The notes: a model not told the origin generated them from the sequence alone. Positions 1-8,790 are shown, counted from the stretch's first letter. The stretch: 46,864 nt of DNA from Pseudomonadota bacterium (GCA_023386865.1 JAEWIV010000318.1:1-46864); one strand, 5' to 3'. Program-made: numbers and translations.

Positions 1-1071
1 GTCGAGGCCCTTGAGGCCTCGGCGGGCGGCATAGGAATCGACCTGCATGAACAGGCCGGCATAGTAGAGCAGGGCGGGGATGATGGCCGCGACGGCCACC
101 TCGGCGTAGGTCGAGCCGATGAACTGCGCCATCACGAACGCCGTCGCCCCCATCACCGGCGGCGCCAGGACCGCGCCGGTCGAGGCGCAGGCCTCGATGG
201 CGCCCGCATAGGACGCTGCGAAGCCCGTGCGCTTCATGGTCGGGATGGTCATCGTGCCGGCGGTCAGCACGTTGCTGACGATGCTGCCCGACATCATGCC
301 GAGCAGACCGGAGGCGAAGATGCCGACCTTGGCGGCGCCGCCCCGGAACGTGCCGCACAGCGCGAACGCGAGGTTGATGAAGAACTTGCCGGCGCCGGTC
401 ATCATCAGGGCGGTGCCGAACACCAGGAAGCCGATCACCACGTCGGCGAAAGCCTGGATCGGGATGCCGAGCAGGCTTTCGGTCGACAGGACGTGGTAGG
501 CGGTGGTCTGCTCGAGCGTCGACTGGTTGCCTTTGAGCGGCCCGAGCCACGAGGCGCCGGCAAACAGGGGATACACGGTGAAAGGCAGCACGCAGAGCAT
601 CAGGCTCCAGCCGCCGGTGCGGCGCAGCGCCTCCAGGAGCACGATCCACATGACGTAGCCCGCCCAGATGATCGAGGGCGGCGGATCGCCGAACTCCCAG
701 CCGAGCTCGGCCGCTTCGCGGATATGCATCATCAGATAGAGCGCTGCCGCGGCCGTGGCCGCAAAGAGTGCGACGTCGTACCAGGGGACGCGCGACACCG
801 ATGCCTTGGGGCTTCCCGGAAAGATCAGGAAGGTGAAAGGCAGCATGCAGAAGACGAGAAGATAGAAGTACTCGGTGTTGAGCTGCGTGAAGCCGATGAA
901 GAAACGCAGCGCGAACTGCTGGTTGACGCACAGGAAGATGGTGACGCCGGTCGCGACGATGAGCGCCCAGCGCCACACGCCCGACAGGGTCCGCACGCGC
1001 AGGGTCTCGGCTTCGGCCGGCCCCGCCTGGTGCGGGTCGTCGAACACGACCCGCGTCGCCTGATCCGTCAT
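1..1071 (-). CDS. TRAP transporter fused permease (DctQM-type), 5' part, runs off the window
   Basis: This is the first 357 codons of an inner-membrane permease; the frame is open to base 1 and no stop is seen. The ATG is at 1071, and the reading begins MTDQATRVV. Several strongly hydrophobic stretches follow, near residues 33-50, 62-80, 95-112, 130-146 and 150-170. Gly- and Ala-rich permease sequence then contains GIFASGLLGMMSGSIVSNVL and STGAVLAPPVMGATAFVMAQ, typical of the DctM half of TRAP permeases. An N-terminal membrane part joined to the DctM half is the 4TM/12TM fusion normally paired with TAXI receptors. The TAXI receptor gene ends 22 bases upstream, so the two are almost certainly co-transcribed. 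By family knowledge it imports an organic acid using an ion gradient; the substrate is unknown. Confidence 0.88.
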   Translation of the reverse strand, partial: MTDQATRVVFDDPHQAGPAEAETLRVRTLSGVWRWALIVATGVTIFLCVNQQFALRFFIGFTQLNTEYFYLLVFCMLPFTFLIFPGSPKASVSRVPWYDVALFAATAAAALYLMMHIREAAELGWEFGDPPPSIIWAGYVMWIVLLEALRRTGGWSLMLCVLPFTVYPLFAGASWLGPLKGNQSTLEQTTAYHVLSTESLLGIPIQAFADVVIGFLVFGTALMMTGAGKFFINLAFALCGTFRGGAAKVGIFASGLLGMMSGSIVSNVLTAGTMTIPTMKRTGFAASYAGAIEACASTGAVLAPPVMGATAFVMAQFIGSTYAEVAVAAIIPALLYYAGLFMQVDSYAARRGLKGLD

Positions 1072-1093
1072 GGCTTGGCCTTCCGGTGAAGGG

Positions 1094-2239
1094 CTAATCG
1101 AAGACGACGTCCATCCCGGCCTTCTGCAACGCCGCCGCACGGGCCTTCATCCAACCGTCGACGAAGGCCTTGTCGTCGGACGGGCCGCTCGCGCTATATG
1201 CCTTCCAGGCGTCGATCATCACCTGCTGACGCTTGATCAGGCCGTCATTGTGCTTTTGCGCGGCATCGTTCCAGGCGCCCTTCTCCTTGAACGCGCGGAT
1301 GGCGCCGTCGTGATAGGGGATCACCCACTGGAAGTTCTGAAGCGACAGCGCCATCCCGTCGGCGCCCGGCGCTCCGTCCTTGTAGGCGCCGAAGGTGTCG
1401 ATCATGCCCTTGGTGATGGCGTAGACAGTGTCCGCAGGGCGGTCGGCGTAGGTCATGAAGATCGGATAGGCGTAGCCGGCCATGGTCACCGGCGTCTGCG
1501 TCGACAGGCCGCCCGAGCCGCAGGTCGCCTTCACCGGCACGAAGTAGGGCGCCTTCTTGTGGACGCGCGCCCAGCCGGCCTTGTCGTCGGCCGGCATCGG
1601 CGGCCAGATGATGCCGCGCGGCGAGCTGTCGGCCTCCTTGGATTGCCCGGAGATGGTCGAGCTCAGTGCCGCGTCGGCCTCGTTGTTGATGATGCCTTTC
1701 CACATGGCGTTGTTGGAAGAGAACTGTACCAGCGTGACGTCCTTCTCGGTCAGGTTGGCGAAGGCGATCAGGGCCAGCACGCCTTGCGTCAGGGCGGGCG
1801 AGCCGACGACGATGCCGACGCGCTTGCCCTTGATGTCCTTGACCTCCTTGACGCCGGTATCGCGCGCAACGGCGAGGCCCAGGCCGTTGCAGGCCGTGGC
1901 CGACATGATGAGACGCGAGGGCTGCGGCCCCCAGCTCTTGGTGCCGAATTCGAAGGCGCCTTCCTGGGCGAAGTAGGTGCCGATACCCATTTGCGAGATG
2001 ACGGCGCGGTTGGCTTTCACGGGCGCCAGCCGGCCAGTGTCGTTGCCGGACGGCAGGATGCGGACGTCAGAACCGTATGCCTGCTTGAACTGCTGACCGA
2101 TGGCGACGGCGATGTTGAAGCCGGAGGAGCCGGTGTCGTAGGCGGTCCAGGCCATTTCCTTCGGAACGGTCTGGGCGACTGCAATACCATGCGTGAACAA
2201 CGCCACCACGGCGCCCGCAACGACGGAGCGTCTGAACAT
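1094..2239 (-). CDS. TAXI family TRAP transporter solute-binding protein
   Basis: A 381-residue periplasmic receptor. Residues 1-23 form a Sec signal peptide (MFRRSV, a hydrophobic core, then an AVAQ cleavage region). The mature part has the TAXI-type opening TGSSGFNIAVAIGQQF and the motif VRILPSGNDTGRLAPVKANR, followed by a long alpha/beta binding fold. The length fits somewhat long members of the family. The fused TRAP permease lies directly downstream, so this is probably its receptor. Upstream are a cupin and an HMG-CoA-lyase-like gene on the same strand, which suggests a carboxylic acid or a degradation intermediate as ligand; that is inference. The start is the ATG at 2239. Confidence 0.9.
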   Translation of the reverse strand: MFRRSVVAGAVVALFTHGIAVAQTVPKEMAWTAYDTGSSGFNIAVAIGQQFKQAYGSDVRILPSGNDTGRLAPVKANRAVISQMGIGTYFAQEGAFEFGTKSWGPQPSRLIMSATACNGLGLAVARDTGVKEVKDIKGKRVGIVVGSPALTQGVLALIAFANLTEKDVTLVQFSSNNAMWKGIINNEADAALSSTISGQSKEADSSPRGIIWPPMPADDKAGWARVHKKAPYFVPVKATCGSGGLSTQTPVTMAGYAYPIFMTYADRPADTVYAITKGMIDTFGAYKDGAPGADGMALSLQNFQWVIPYHDGAIRAFKEKGAWNDAAQKHNDGLIKRQQVMIDAWKAYSASGPSDDKAFVDGWMKARAAALQKAGMDVVFD

Positions 2240-2313
2240 CGATTCCTCCCTGGCGCGGCGCCTTATGGGTGGCGCTCAGCGTCGGAGGATGTTGCCAAGC
2301 CGGGACGCCGGCT

Positions 2314-2661
2314 TCAATCGAAGAAGGTGTTGGGCTTCAGGAAGAATGCCAGCAGCAGGCAGCCTTCGTCGGTCCAGGCGTCGTGCCGGCTGCCGGCGCG
2401 GCGCCACACATAGTTGCCGGCACGGCAGACGCCCATGTGGTCCGCGAACGAGCCTTCGAGCACGAAGGTCTGCTCGATGGCGACATGTTCGTGCTGCGGA
2501 AGGCGGGCGCCGGGCGCCCAACGCATCAGCACGGTCGACATGCCGGTGGCCGGATTCTCCATCAGGGTCTTGGCCTCGACTCCGGGGAAGCGTGTCGCCT
2601 TCCACGGAATCGCGGGAACGTCGACATAGGTCGAGTCGGGGATGAAGGTTTCGGCGTTCAC
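2314..2661 (-). CDS. Cupin-domain protein (GTG start)
   Basis: A 115-residue single-cupin protein. The GTG start at 2661 is chosen because it overlaps the TGA of the upstream lyase gene as GTGA, a common arrangement for coupled translation. Motif 1 is textbook: H57-E-H59, three residues, E63, six residues, G70. Motif 2 keeps G82 and H93, so a metal site of three His and one Glu is complete. Small cupins of this kind include ChrR-like, dioxygenase and isomerase proteins. The position between a lyase and a TRAP receptor suggests a role in handling the imported substrate, but the reaction cannot be read from sequence. Confidence 0.85.
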   Translation of the reverse strand: MNAETFIPDSTYVDVPAIPWKATRFPGVEAKTLMENPATGMSTVLMRWAPGARLPQHEHVAIEQTFVLEGSFADHMGVCRAGNYVWRRAGSRHDAWTDEGCLLLAFFLKPNTFFD

Positions 2662-3614
2662 GCGTTTGCCCTCTGCTTGGCCGCGGTCAAGGTGCCGCCA
2701 CGCATGACATGGCCGGGCAGGGGGCGGCCGACGACTTCCTCCGCGAGCCTGGCCACATCGATCAGGCGGTCGATATCGAGACCGGTCTCCACGCCCATTT
2801 CCTCGCACATGAAGGCGAAGTCCTCGGTGCAGATGTTGCCGGCCGCCCCGTCGGTCGCCGCGAACGGGCAGCCGCCCAGCCCCGCGATCGAGGCGTCGAA
2901 CTTGGTCACGCCCATGCGCAGGCCGGCGTAGGCTGCAGCCTGTCCGGTGCCACGGGTATCGTGCAGGTGCAGCGCGATCTCGAGCTCGGGCCACTTGCTG
3001 CGGATGGCGCCGGTCAGCCGCTCGACGGAGCGCGGCGTCGCCCAGCCCATGGCGTCGGTGAGCTTGATGCCTTTGAGCTTGAAGCCCGCCATCTCGGCCT
3101 CGTCGAGCGCCAGCTGGACACGCTCAAGGATCAGCCCGGTCGACAGCTCGCCCTCATAGTTGCAGCCGAAGGCACCGAGGATGATGCCCCATTCGACCGG
3201 CATGCCACGGTCCTTGAAGGTCTTCAGCGACATGCGCTGCTCGACCATGGCGTCGGCCACCGACTTGCCGATGTTCTTGCGCGAGAAGGTGTCGGATGCC
3301 GTGACGCGCACGCCGCCGTCGACATGCAGCGGCCCGCGCAGCGCGCGCTCGAGCCCCTGCTGGTTGAGCCAGAGCGCGCTGTACTCGATGCCGGGCTTCT
3401 GCCGGATCTTGGAGGCGACCTCCTCGGCGTCGGCCATGGTCGGCACGCGCCTGGGATTCACGTAGGAGACGCAGGCGATGTGCCGCAGCCCGGTGTCGGC
3501 CAGTGCCTCGATGAGGCGCACCTTGTCGGCCACCGGGATCGTCTTCTTCTCCGACTGGAAGCCCTCGCGAGGGCCTTCCTCGGAGATCGCCACGCGCTTG
3601 GGCAAGTCGGACAT
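2658..3614 (-). CDS. Hydroxymethylglutaryl-CoA lyase family protein
   Basis: A 318-residue TIM-barrel enzyme of the HMG-CoA lyase/DRE-TIM metallolyase group, which cleaves 3-hydroxyacyl-CoA substrates of the HMG-CoA type. Visible features are the metal-binding LHLHDTRGTG (family catalytic and metal histidines) and the lyase signature loop IAGLGGCPFAA with its conserved Cys. The N-terminal active-site motif is unusual: R16-E17-G-F-Q where the family normally has R-D-G-L-Q, so the metal-binding Asp is Glu. The start ATG at 3614 is preceded by AAGGAG eight bases upstream. It sits between tctA and a cupin gene with which it shares a GTGA overlap, so it is a member of the operon. It may be a related lyase rather than true HMG-CoA lyase. 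Confidence 0.86.
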   Translation of the reverse strand: MSDLPKRVAISEEGPREGFQSEKKTIPVADKVRLIEALADTGLRHIACVSYVNPRRVPTMADAEEVASKIRQKPGIEYSALWLNQQGLERALRGPLHVDGGVRVTASDTFSRKNIGKSVADAMVEQRMSLKTFKDRGMPVEWGIILGAFGCNYEGELSTGLILERVQLALDEAEMAGFKLKGIKLTDAMGWATPRSVERLTGAIRSKWPELEIALHLHDTRGTGQAAAYAGLRMGVTKFDASIAGLGGCPFAATDGAAGNICTEDFAFMCEEMGVETGLDIDRLIDVARLAEEVVGRPLPGHVMRGGTLTAAKQRANA

Positions 3615-3633
3615 CGAAACGACTCCTTGAGGA

Positions 3634-5139
3634 TCAGCCCTCTTCCTGGAAGGCCTCCTGGCGTGCCTTCTTGATGCTGGGCAGGGCCATGAGGATGAGC
3701 AGGAGGGCGGTGGTGATCAAGAGGCCGAGGCTGATCGGCCGCTCGACGAACACCATCGGATCGCCACGCGATAGCAGCATGGCGCGCCGGAAATACTCCT
3801 CCATCTGCGGACCCAGCACCAATCCCAGCAGGAACGGTGCGCCTTCGCAGCCTAGCCGCACGAACACGTAGCCGAGCACACCGAAGATCGCGACCATCAT
3901 CACATGGAAGGTCGAGTTCTGCAGGCTGTAGGCGCCGATGCAGCAGAACAGCAGGATCGCCGGGGCGAGGAAGCGGTAGGGCACGGTGAGCAGCTTCACC
4001 CAGATGCCGATCATCGGCAGGTTGATGACGACCAGCATCAGGTTGCCGATCCACATCGAGGCGATCATGCCCCAGAAGAGGTCGGGCTTCTTGGTCATGA
4101 CCTCGGGGCCGGGCTGGATGCCCTGGATGATCATGGCGCCGACCATCAGGGCCATCACCGCGTTGGACGGAATGCCCAAGGTCAGCATGGGGATGAACGA
4201 AGTCTGCGCTGCGGCGTTGTTTGCCGCCTCGGGTGAAGCCACGCCTTCCACCGCTCCCTTGCCGAAGCGTTCCGGGCTCTTGGAGATCTTCTTCTCCAGG
4301 GTATAGGCCGAGAAGGCGCCGAGCGTCGGTCCGCCACCGGGCAGCACGCCGAGCGCTGCGCCCAGCATCGTGCCGCGCAGCGCTGCGGGCCAGGCACGCC
4401 TAACCTCGTCTCGGGTAGGCCATAGCGAGCCGACCTTGATGGTGCCGCCGCTACGCGCCAGATGTCGCTCGAGGTTGACCACGATCTCGGCGATGCCGAA
4501 CAGGCCCATGGCGATGGGCGCGAAGTCGATTCCGTCCGACAGCTCGGGGATGTCGAAGGTGAAGCGCTGCGCCCCGGTGTTGACGTCGGTGCCGACCAGG
4601 CCGAACAGCAGGCCGAGGAACACCATGGCAATCGCCTTGATGACCGAGCCGCTGGCCAGCACGACCGCCGCCACGAGACCGAGCGCCATCAGCGAGCAGT
4701 AGTCGGCCGGTCCGAACTTCTGCGCCATGCGCGTCAGAGGCTCGGCGAACAGCACGATGATCAGCGTGCCGACGGTGCCGGCGAAGAACGAGCCGACGGC
4801 CGAAATCGACAGCGCCGCGCCGGCGCGGCCGTTGCGCGCCATCTGGTAGCCGTCGAGACAGGTCACTACCGATGCCGATTCACCCGGCAGGTTGACCAGG
4901 ATGGACGTGGTCGATCCGCCGTACGAGGCTCCATAGTAGATGCCGGCCAACATGATCAGCGAGGCGGTCGGCGGCAGGTGGAAGGTGATCGGCAGCAGCA
5001 TGGCGATGGTCGCCACCGGTCCGATGCCGGGCAGGACGCCGATCAGCGTGCCGAGAATGCAGCCGAGCAGCGCATAGGTGAGGTTCTGGAAGGAGACGGC
5101 GACGCTCAGCCCGAGCGCGAGATTCTGCAGAAGGTCCAT
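3634..5139 (-). CDS. tctA: Tripartite tricarboxylate transporter permease TctA
   Basis: A 501-residue polytopic inner-membrane protein, the usual TctA length. The family motif GVLPGIGPVATIAMLLPITF lies near residues 34-53. The central motifs LPGGGPTLGAFSAYTLEK and EGVASPEAANNAAAQTSFIP match the repeat that TctA proteins carry in each half. It starts one base after the stop of tctB. TctA forms the transport channel with TctB and normally takes substrate from a Bug/TctC periplasmic receptor. None is adjacent here; the nearest receptor gene in the operon is of TAXI type. Confidence 0.93.
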   Translation of the reverse strand: MDLLQNLALGLSVAVSFQNLTYALLGCILGTLIGVLPGIGPVATIAMLLPITFHLPPTASLIMLAGIYYGASYGGSTTSILVNLPGESASVVTCLDGYQMARNGRAGAALSISAVGSFFAGTVGTLIIVLFAEPLTRMAQKFGPADYCSLMALGLVAAVVLASGSVIKAIAMVFLGLLFGLVGTDVNTGAQRFTFDIPELSDGIDFAPIAMGLFGIAEIVVNLERHLARSGGTIKVGSLWPTRDEVRRAWPAALRGTMLGAALGVLPGGGPTLGAFSAYTLEKKISKSPERFGKGAVEGVASPEAANNAAAQTSFIPMLTLGIPSNAVMALMVGAMIIQGIQPGPEVMTKKPDLFWGMIASMWIGNLMLVVINLPMIGIWVKLLTVPYRFLAPAILLFCCIGAYSLQNSTFHVMMVAIFGVLGYVFVRLGCEGAPFLLGLVLGPQMEEYFRRAMLLSRGDPMVFVERPISLGLLITTALLLILMALPSIKKARQEAFQEEG

Positions 5140-5140
5140 G

Positions 5141-5830
5141 TCACCAGATCCCGCGCACGATGTAGATGTTCATGCCCAATCCGATCTTGAAAACCACGGT
5201 GCAGAGTATCGCCAGCACCACCATGTTTCCGATCACCTCGGTGAGCTTGAACTCCTCGCCGCCCAGGGAGGCGACCAGCACCAGGACGACCAGCGACGGC
5301 AGCAGCCCGGCGCGCTCGAACAGCAGCGCGAACAGGACGATGCCGACGGTCACCATCGTGATCGGCTTCCACTTCGGCGCCTCGACCGGATCGTCGGCTT
5401 CCGCCCCGGGCCGTCCGAACAACGAGACCAGGATCATCAGGATGATGACGTCGATGACCAGGAGAGCCGAGACCATGAAGGGGATGGTCATGGTCTTGAA
5501 GGCCTGCTGGTTGGCCGGCCCCAGGATATTGTCGGCGATGAAGCTCGCGCCCCACGGGATCATCGAAAAGGCGAACACCGCCACGGTCAGGCCGGCCACC
5601 GGAATCCAGTAACGCTCCTTCTCGGCGCGATCGGCCGTCCTGAAGAGCGTCGCCAGCACGATGACGCTGCCGAGACTCAACAGAATGAAGGCGAGCATGC
5701 GCGGCACGTAGCCCGGTCCCATGCGGACCGGCGTCCCCAGCGCAAGCTTTTGGCCGAAGTACAGCGCCGACATTCCGAAGGCGATGAACATCAGCCCGGA
5801 CAGTAAGTCCTTGCTCAGGAATCGTACCAA
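5141..5830 (-). CDS. tctB: Tripartite tricarboxylate transporter TctB (TTG start)
   Basis: A 229-residue small membrane subunit. The TTG at 5830 is the chosen start: GGGGAGG lies five bases upstream, and translation gives (M)VRFLSKDLLSGLMFIAFG, a typical TctB beginning. A longer frame to 5881 would add an unlikely polar leader. About four to five hydrophobic segments are visible, with a charged loop that includes a proline- and acid-rich stretch after IILMILVSLFGRPGAEADD. The protein is longer than the usual 150-180 residues because of that loop. It is the first gene of the leftward operon, one base ahead of tctA. Confidence 0.85.
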   Translation of the reverse strand: MVRFLSKDLLSGLMFIAFGMSALYFGQKLALGTPVRMGPGYVPRMLAFILLSLGSVIVLATLFRTADRAEKERYWIPVAGLTVAVFAFSMIPWGASFIADNILGPANQQAFKTMTIPFMVSALLVIDVIILMILVSLFGRPGAEADDPVEAPKWKPITMVTVGIVLFALLFERAGLLPSLVVLVLVASLGGEEFKLTEVIGNMVVLAILCTVVFKIGLGMNIYIVRGIW

Positions 5831-6264
5831 CGATGCCTCCCCAGCACTCTTGTTCAAAAACGGACGTGTTGTTGGGCCCAACCCAAGGCCGGTTACAAGC
5901 GATAAATAAACACAATTCCGCCGTCTTGCCCAAGCGCCATTTCATGCCGTCCGCAATCGGCGCCGCTTTGCGGCTGCGCGGCAGTCAACGGCCGCCTCGG
6001 GCGCGACAAAGAGCGCAGGCGGCCGAAGCGCGTCGGGGCTGGTATCTCCTACCCGCGTGCGCCGTGCGCACCTACGACAGGACGCGGCATCCGGCCCACA
6101 GGCTTTCGCGGGCACGTCCCGGTGATCACCGGCCGGTCACGAACACCTCGATCGGCAATGGTCGAGGTTGCATGGGGTAGGTCGGGCGAGCAAACTCCCC
6201 GCCAATGTAAATGATCGTTCAGAGGCTTCGGGTGGCGCGTAAAGGGGCAGAATACCTCGGCACG
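5831..6264. other. Gene-free divergent intergenic region, 434 bases
   Basis: This stretch lies between the leftward tctB and the rightward phosphotransferase gene and must hold both promoters. I see no convincing coding frame: short open frames here are Arg/Pro-rich and lack start signals. Near 6208-6217 there is AATGATCGTT, an imperfect palindrome just upstream of the phosphotransferase start; it could be part of a TetR operator but is too short to be sure. No RNA gene or hairpin terminator stood out. Confidence 0.6.
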
Positions 6265-7311
6265 ATGGAGGTCCAGGAAAAGCACCGTTTCGACGAGCGG
6301 TCGCTCGCCGGCTTCATGGTGGCCCATGTCGAGGGCTTCATGCCCCCGGTGAAGGTCGAGCAGTTCAAAGGTGGCCAATCAAACCCGACGTACCGGCTGA
6401 CCGACGGCGGCGGGCGGCGCTACGTGCTGCGGCGCAAGCCGCCCGGCAAGCTCCTGCCGTCGGCCCACGCCGTGGACCGCGAGTTCAGGGTGATCTCCGC
6501 CCTCAACAAGACGGATGTGCCGACCCCGAGGGCCTATGCGCTCTGCGAGGACGACAGCGTCGTCGGCACGGCCTTCTACATCATGGAGTACTGCGACGGT
6601 CGGGTGCTTTGGGATCCGCTGCTGCCGGAAGTGCCCAAAGAGGGCCGGCTTGCCGTCTACCGCGCCAAGTTCGAGACCCTCGCCCGCCTGCATGCCGTGG
6701 ACTACGTGGCGCTCGGGCTGGCCGACTTCGGCCGGCCCGGCAGCTATGTGGCGCGGCAGATCTCGCGCTGGGGCAAGCAGTACAAGGCCTCGGAGACCGA
6801 AAAGATCGAGTCGATGGACCGGCTGCTCGACTGGCTGCCGGCGCACCTGCCGGCCAATGACGAGACCGTGCTGGTGCATGGCGACTATCGCCTGGACAAC
6901 ATGATCTTCCATCCGACCGAGCCGCGCGTACTCGGCATTATCGACTGGGAGATCTCCACGCTCGGCGATCCGCTGGCCGAGCTCTCCTATCTTTGCATGC
7001 TGTGGCGCACGCCCAGGGACTGGGGTGGGCTCGAAGGCCATGACCTCGCGGCCCTCAACCTGCCGACCGAGCGCGAGATGGTGGCCTACTATTGCGAGCT
7101 CGCGAAACGTCCGTTGCCCAATGCGGCTCTCTGGGAATTCTACATGGCCTACAATCTCTTCCGCGTATCGTGCATCCGGCAGGGTGTCTATGCGCGTGCC
7201 CTCGACGGGACGGCCTCCAACCTGCGTGCCGCCGAGTCCGGCAAGCTGGTGAAGCCGGCGGCGGACCTCGCCTGGGAGATCGTCGACCGCATGGCAGGAG
7301 GCGCGCGATGA
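6265..7311 (+). CDS. Phosphotransferase family protein (APH/ACAD-associated type)
   Basis: About 348 residues of the aminoglycoside-phosphotransferase fold. The Brenner motif HGDYRLDNMIF begins at H205 with the catalytic Asp two residues later, and the metal-binding GIIDWE has its Asp at 227. The opening KGGQSNPTYRL is the nucleotide-binding loop of the subgroup found beside acyl-CoA dehydrogenases. Those proteins are thought to act in fatty-acid or steroid degradation rather than antibiotic resistance. I chose the ATG at 6265; an in-frame ATG at 6211 would add 18 residues that do not look like the family. The stop overlaps the next gene's start as ATGA, so it is coupled to the TetR regulator. 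Confidence 0.88.
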   Translation: MEVQEKHRFDERSLAGFMVAHVEGFMPPVKVEQFKGGQSNPTYRLTDGGGRRYVLRRKPPGKLLPSAHAVDREFRVISALNKTDVPTPRAYALCEDDSVVGTAFYIMEYCDGRVLWDPLLPEVPKEGRLAVYRAKFETLARLHAVDYVALGLADFGRPGSYVARQISRWGKQYKASETEKIESMDRLLDWLPAHLPANDETVLVHGDYRLDNMIFHPTEPRVLGIIDWEISTLGDPLAELSYLCMLWRTPRDWGGLEGHDLAALNLPTEREMVAYYCELAKRPLPNAALWEFYMAYNLFRVSCIRQGVYARALDGTASNLRAAESGKLVKPAADLAWEIVDRMAGGAR

Positions 7312-7961
7312 GCAAGCGCAAGCCCGTGCGCGTCGCCGAGGCGCCCATCGCCGTCGAGCGCGACCCGCGTCCGCCGGTCGAGGCGATCCGCGCCGCGGCC
7401 TTCGCCCAGTTTGCCGAACGCGGCTATCCGGTGGTGACGGTGCGCGACATCATGAAGGCCTGCGGCCTGACGCAGGGTGCGCTGTACAACCACTTCAAGT
7501 CCAAGGACGAGCTGCTGCACGACATCATCGCCTCGACCCAGGGCGAGCTCGAGCGCATCTGCCAGCAGGCCGTGGCGGGGGCAGGCGACGATCCCCGCGA
7601 CAAGCTCGCCGCCTTCGTGCGCGTCTATGTCGTGCGCCATTGCCGGCTCAGGGTCGAAGCGCTGGTCGCCAACCGAGAGATCAGCTGGCTGGGCCCCGAG
7701 CGCGTTGCCGATATCCGCCGCAGCCGCCGCGCCATCCGGGACATCGTCGTGTCGATTCTGGCGGACGGCGTGCAACGCGGAGTCTTCGATCCGCCGCAGG
7801 TCGACGGCCGACACGATCTCAAGGCTATCGCCATGGCATTGCTCGACCAGTGCACCCACGTCTCGATGTGGTACGGTCCCGGCGGGCAGCTCGGCGAGGA
7901 GCAGATGGCGAAGCTCTACGCCGACATGGCGCTGCGGTCGGTGGGCGCAGAGCGTCGGTGA
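7308..7961 (+). CDS. TetR family transcriptional regulator
   Basis: A 217-residue regulator. The N-terminal helix-turn-helix is clear: AIRAAAFAQFAERGYPVVTV, then MKACGLTQGALYNHFKSKDE, the usual TetR recognition helix. The C-terminal two thirds is a helical ligand-binding domain. The ATG at 7308 overlaps the phosphotransferase stop as ATGA, with GGAGG upstream. Co-transcription with the phosphotransferase suggests control of that operon, perhaps in response to an acyl-CoA, as known for FadR/PsrA-type TetR proteins; the ligand is inference. Confidence 0.93.
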   Translation: MSKRKPVRVAEAPIAVERDPRPPVEAIRAAAFAQFAERGYPVVTVRDIMKACGLTQGALYNHFKSKDELLHDIIASTQGELERICQQAVAGAGDDPRDKLAAFVRVYVVRHCRLRVEALVANREISWLGPERVADIRRSRRAIRDIVVSILADGVQRGVFDPPQVDGRHDLKAIAMALLDQCTHVSMWYGPGGQLGEEQMAKLYADMALRSVGAERR

Positions 7962-7990
7962 ATATTGCGACCAGAGCAGGTGGGGGGCTG

Positions 7991-8764
7991 ATGTCGGCAC
8001 GGTTCAAAGCGCTTCTTGCCATCTCGGTGCTGGCCGCCGCCTGCACGCCCGAGCAGGCCGCGGCGCCGCCGCCTACGGCGCGTACTTCGCAGCCGATGCC
8101 CGTCGTGGCGAGCGGCGTGATTCCGGCCGATCGCTGGAGGGTGGTCCTGATCGCCGGCGACAACAACAGCCCCGCGTTCGACAACGGTGTCGATGCGATG
8201 CGCACCAAGCTCTCGGCACGCGGCGTTCGCGACATCCGCGCCCTGACATCCGATCCCGGCGCCAATCCGTCGCTGACGGTCGCCACGGCGGCCAACGTCT
8301 CGAGCGCCTTGCGCACGGCGGGCGGGGAGGCCTGTCTCGCCTTCATCACCAGCCACGGCGACGAAAGCGGCTTCGTGCTGAAGCAGGCGCGCGGCACGGT
8401 GGGCCCGGCGACGCTGGACAATGCGCTCGACGCAGGCTGCGGCGCGCGGCCGACGGTCGTGGTGGTGTCGGCCTGCCACAGCGGCGGCTTTCTCAGCTCC
8501 GGCATGCGGCAACCCAACCGCATCGTGCTGGCCGCAGCCGCAGCCGACCGGGCGAGCTTCGGCTGCGGCGCCGGCGACCAGTACACCTATTTCGACCAAT
8601 GCCTGCTGCAACAGTTCGATGGCGCGTCGACCTGGCAGCAACTCGCGGCGACGACCAGGACCTGCGTCGAAAATCTCGAACGCCGCATGGGCATCCGCCG
8701 CCCGTCGCTGCCGCAGGTCTTCATCGGCTCGGGGGTCGCGGATCTCAGGATCCCGGGCCGCTGA
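7991..8764 (+). CDS. Putative lipoprotein with C13 (legumain-like) peptidase fold
   Basis: A 257-residue exported protein. The N-terminus (MSARFKALLAISVLAAACTP) is a signal sequence with a possible lipid-modified Cys at 18, although the lipobox (AAAC) is not perfect. A Pro/Ala-rich linker follows. The fold then shows the caspase-like dyad: S-H122-G-D-E-S and S-A-C162-H-S-G-G-F, with beta strands before each (CLAFITSHG, TVVVVSACHSG). This matches the C13 peptidase family of clan CD. The start ATG at 7991 follows a GGGGGG tract. It lies 29 bases after the TetR gene on the same strand. Substrate and role are unknown, and it may be proteolytic or an inactive relative. Confidence 0.78.
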   Translation: MSARFKALLAISVLAAACTPEQAAAPPPTARTSQPMPVVASGVIPADRWRVVLIAGDNNSPAFDNGVDAMRTKLSARGVRDIRALTSDPGANPSLTVATAANVSSALRTAGGEACLAFITSHGDESGFVLKQARGTVGPATLDNALDAGCGARPTVVVVSACHSGGFLSSGMRQPNRIVLAAAAADRASFGCGAGDQYTYFDQCLLQQFDGASTWQQLAATTRTCVENLERRMGIRRPSLPQVFIGSGVADLRIPGR

Positions 8765-8790
8765 TCGTCAGCGCCCGGTGCGCGCGCACG

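Noticed and set aside
6211..6264. Longer N-terminus for the phosphotransferase from the ATG at 6211
   Set aside because: The extra 18 residues are unlike the family and have no ribosome binding site; the ATG at 6265 gives the normal length.
8775..8790. GTGCGCGCGCAC palindrome between the lipoprotein and RidA genes
   Set aside because: A simple alternating GC run that arises easily in this composition; no stem-loop with T-run.
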